From: Gemmatimonadota bacterium
Lineage (GTDB): Bacteria; Gemmatimonadota; Gemmatimonadetes; Longimicrobiales; Gaopeijiaceae
Assembly: GCA_022823365.1 (NCBI GenBank)
Contig: JAJDXG010000025.1
Coordinates: 1-58,807 of the forward strand
DNA: 58,807 nucleotides
Reading direction: 5' to 3'
This document shows, one piece after another, positions 56,907 to 58,807 of the stretch (the stretch's first letter is position 1; each line of letters opens with the position of its first letter). The translations under genes were made by a program, and so were the position numbers. Under the pieces are notes generated by a model, which did no database searches, was not told the DNA's origin, and saw nothing but the letters and a program-made list of their open reading frames with translations.

Positions 56907-58337
56907 TCAGTCCGCTCCCCGCACCCGGCCGAGCCCGACCCCCGCGCCCGCGCCCACCAGGACAAGGAGCCCGCCCAGGACCGTGAGCGGAACGCCCGCA
57001 CGGCGTGCGACCTCGGCGCCTTCCTCGTCCGTCAGGTGGAACTCCGGCACGTTCGGAAGGACGCTGGCGTCCATCTGCTCGCCGGCGAGGATCGCGGGCA
57101 CGAAGAACTCGCGCCATCGTTCGGCGAACGCGCGTACCTGCGCCTGGAAGCCGGCGAAACGCGCGTCGCCCGTCCCCGCGGCGTCGATGAGCACCTCCTG
57201 CGCCAGGAGCGCCGGCGACAGGAACCGGTAGCGGCGCACCAGGGCGATCTGCTCGGCGCGGCGCGCATCGTGCTCGCCCGTCACTTCCTCGAGGCGGCTG
57301 TTCACGGCATCCGTGGCGGCCCAGGCGAGGGCGCCCAGGCCGGGCTCCTCGGCCACCACGCCCTCCACCATCTCGGGATGGTCCTCCAGGTAGCGGGCGA
57401 GCAGTTCGCTCCGTTGGTTCACGGCGTCGTTCGAGGCCTCGCGCTGGGCGGTGACCATCTGAACGCGGGACGGCAGCGGGTGCAACAGGCCCGACGCGAT
57501 GTTGATGGCCGCCGGCAGCACCACCACCAGGACCAGCCACGCCCCCACCAGAACCGTGGCGTTCCACGCGGACGATCGCCGCAGGCTGTTCACCCACGCC
57601 GCGAGCACGAACCAGAAGAGCGCGTAGGTGACCACGGTGGCGCACCACAAAAGCACCCGGCCCGGCGACCCGAAGCCGCCCGTGACCAGAATCCCCAGCA
57701 GCGAGGCCGCCAGCACCATGCCCACCACCAGCAGCGCGCGGAAGGCCAGCTTCGCCGCCACGACGCGGCGGGCCGACACCGGCTGAGAGAGCGTCAGGGC
57801 GAGGGTCCCCTGCTCGCGTTCCTCGGAGAGCACGTTGAAGCTGAGCGCCAGAACCAGCAGCGGCAGCAGGTAGATCACCACGAAGGCCAGGTCGAAGCGT
57901 CCGACCATGAGGTTGAGAGGGTTCTCGACCTCGCCGTTCTGGTGGAACGACGACTCGTTGGTGTAGATGTTGACGTCGTAGTAGTAAGGCAGGAGATCGC
58001 TCTGACCGACCGCCAGCGCCGTCAGGGGGCCCGGCTCCAGCACTGCGGTATGGCTGCCGCGGGCCCCGCCCAGGACGTTGGGCGCGCGGGGGTCGGAGAA
58101 GCGCGAAGCCGGCTGGGCGCCGTTCTCAATGGCGGCCAGCTCGTCCGCGAGCGCCAGGACGCGCTCGACGTTGCCGGTCTGCACGGTCTCCACCGTGCGC
58201 TCCTGAAAGCGCATCCAGACCACGCCGTTGGCCAGCGCGTAGACGAGAAGGACGGCAAAGAGCCCGAGCACGATGCGGAGCGCCCGGTCGGCCATGAGCA
58301 GGCGCCATTCGTTTCGGAGGACGGTGCGCGCGGTCAT
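56907..58337 (-). CDS. DUF3526-type ABC-2 permease, first complete gene of the tandem set
   Basis: The protein has 476 residues. MTARTVLRNEWRLLMADRALRIVLGLFAVLLVYALANGVVWMRF opens it. The ABC-2 core helices around residues 150-290 contain YLLPLLVLALSFNVLSEEREQGTLALTLSQPVSARRVVAAKLAFRALLVVG. The extracytoplasmic part (LLHPLPSRVQMVTAQREASNDAVNQR and so on) and the final helix (GVPLTVLGGLLVLVGAGAGVGLG) match the other two. It starts one base after the stop of the incomplete permease gene at the edge, so all four form one transcription unit. Its cargo is not predictable. Confidence 0.83.
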   Translation of the reverse strand: MTARTVLRNEWRLLMADRALRIVLGLFAVLLVYALANGVVWMRFQERTVETVQTGNVERVLALADELAAIENGAQPASRFSDPRAPNVLGGARGSHTAVLEPGPLTALAVGQSDLLPYYYDVNIYTNESSFHQNGEVENPLNLMVGRFDLAFVVIYLLPLLVLALSFNVLSEEREQGTLALTLSQPVSARRVVAAKLAFRALLVVGMVLAASLLGILVTGGFGSPGRVLLWCATVVTYALFWFVLAAWVNSLRRSSAWNATVLVGAWLVLVVVLPAAINIASGLLHPLPSRVQMVTAQREASNDAVNQRSELLARYLEDHPEMVEGVVAEEPGLGALAWAATDAVNSRLEEVTGEHDARRAEQIALVRRYRFLSPALLAQEVLIDAAGTGDARFAGFQAQVRAFAERWREFFVPAILAGEQMDASVLPNVPEFHLTDEEGAEVARRAGVPLTVLGGLLVLVGAGAGVGLGRVRGAD

Positions 58338-58338
58338 G

Positions 58339-58807
58339 CTACCCCACCTCCGCGCGCCGGACCCGCACCGCGGCGGCCAGGACTGCCCCGACCAGCCATG
58401 TCCCCAGAACCAGGATCGACAGGATGCGGTTGCCCAGCACCCAGCCCAGCGTCGGGGCGGCGTACTCGAGCGGCGGCGTCTCCTCCCACAGCTCGGGCCC
58501 GGCCAGGTAGGTGTCGCCCGTGCGGGAGTTTTCGGCCAGATCGCCGTTCATCCGCCGCATCAGATCCCGGCGATACGTCTCCGCAGCGGTGGCGAAGTGC
58601 CGGTGCTGCTCGACATCCGTCCCGGCCAGCCCCATGGAGAGCGTGCGCACCGCCAGCAGCGGCGCCACCACCGCAAGGGCCTCGTGCACGACGCCCTGGC
58701 GCTCGAAGGTGTCCCACAACGCGCCGTAGTTGCGGTCGAAGATGCGGTTGCCGAACTCCTCGCTCTCCTGCAGGTAGACCCCCACCTCGTTTACGGGAAG
58801 ATCCTCG
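58339..58807 (-). CDS. C-terminal part of a fourth DUF3526-type ABC-2 permease, cut by window edge
   Basis: About 155 codons are present, ending at TAG 58339-58341; the 5' part is beyond the window. VAPLLAVRTLSMGLAGTDVEQHRHFATAAETYRRDLMRRMNGDLAEN is the typical S-x-x-L-A-G-T-D helix region of DUF3526 proteins (compare SMAAAGTGPEAVEAFRSQAEAHR in the neighbour). A last helix, GWVLGNRILSILVLGTWLVGAVLAAAV, follows. The shared A-G-T(D/G) segment and terminal helix support homology with the three complete permeases. An ATPase gene may lie just outside the window. Confidence 0.8.
   Translation of the reverse strand, partial: EDLPVNEVGVYLQESEEFGNRIFDRNYGALWDTFERQGVVHEALAVVAPLLAVRTLSMGLAGTDVEQHRHFATAAETYRRDLMRRMNGDLAENSRTGDTYLAGPELWEETPPLEYAAPTLGWVLGNRILSILVLGTWLVGAVLAAAVRVRRAEVG

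Overview
This is a GC-rich, densely coded bacterial segment. No tRNA, rRNA, CRISPR array, complete insertion sequence or phage module was seen, and no gene-free stretch exceeds 300 bases. Several features together suggest a Gemmatimonadota-like (possibly marine or host-associated) chromosome: many signal peptides and lipoproteins, an ECF sigma/anti-sigma/TonB receptor operon, DUF5916 and OmpP1-like barrels, PadR, NHL propellers, DUF2723, AtoE, and many GTG/TTG starts. This placement is an inference from gene content, not a phylogenetic result.

Layout. 1-1.7 kb: truncated thioredoxin-like gene, a DUF6090-type membrane protein, and a remnant copying the thioredoxin-like gene. 1.7-3.4 kb: AbiEi/AbiEii type IV toxin-antitoxin pair. 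3.4-5.9 kb: membrane protein with an M15-like C-terminus and a secreted metallo-beta-lactamase-fold hydrolase. 6.1-9.8 kb: efflux adaptor and two MacB-type permeases without an ATPase. 9.9-13.0 kb: extracytoplasmic solute-binding lipoprotein plus AtoE-like fatty-acid transporter. 13.2-21.5 kb: one-strand run of NHL propeller protein, giant PIG-L deacetylase, sodium:solute symporter, GH4 glycosidase, DUF2007 and SRPBCC proteins, plausibly a glycoconjugate-use operon. 21.6-24.8 kb: glycosyltransferase, two coupled paralogous lipoproteins, OmpP1-like barrel. 25.0-28.8 kb: overlapping ECF sigma, zinc anti-sigma and TonB receptor. 29.0-31.3 kb: DUF5916 barrel. 31.3-32.0 kb: SLATT-like two-helix membrane protein overlapped by a proline-rich 40-residue ORF.

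32.1-43.5 kb: FAD/Fe-S 2-hydroxyacid dehydrogenase, serine-glyoxylate-type aminotransferase and a TRAP transporter, which together fit uptake and oxidation of a glycolate-like or related C2-C4 acid. The TRAP operon is split: DctP is separated from DctQM by a VapBC-like pair, a SulP transporter and a nucleotidyltransferase-fold gene lacking its catalytic acidic residues. 43.5-48.9 kb: tandem duplication of a SUMF1-domain lipoprotein gene. One copy carries an additional propeller, one downstream PadR copy is decayed, and the array leads into PadR, a HAAS-domain membrane protein and a TolQ-like protein. 48.9-52.1 kb: DUF2723 glycosyltransferase diverging from an ArsR-VOC pair. 52.2-58.8 kb: two unusual metallo-beta-lactamase-fold proteins and four tandem DUF3526-type ABC-2 permeases, the last cut by the window edge.

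The best candidates for something undescribed are the SLATT-like/proline-rich gene pair, the doublets of a CTGCCA dyad with identical 31-bp phasing at two loci, the duplicated SUMF1-PadR unit feeding a HAAS/TolQ-like module, and the paired lactamase-fold proteins whose second His and Asp metal ligands are replaced.
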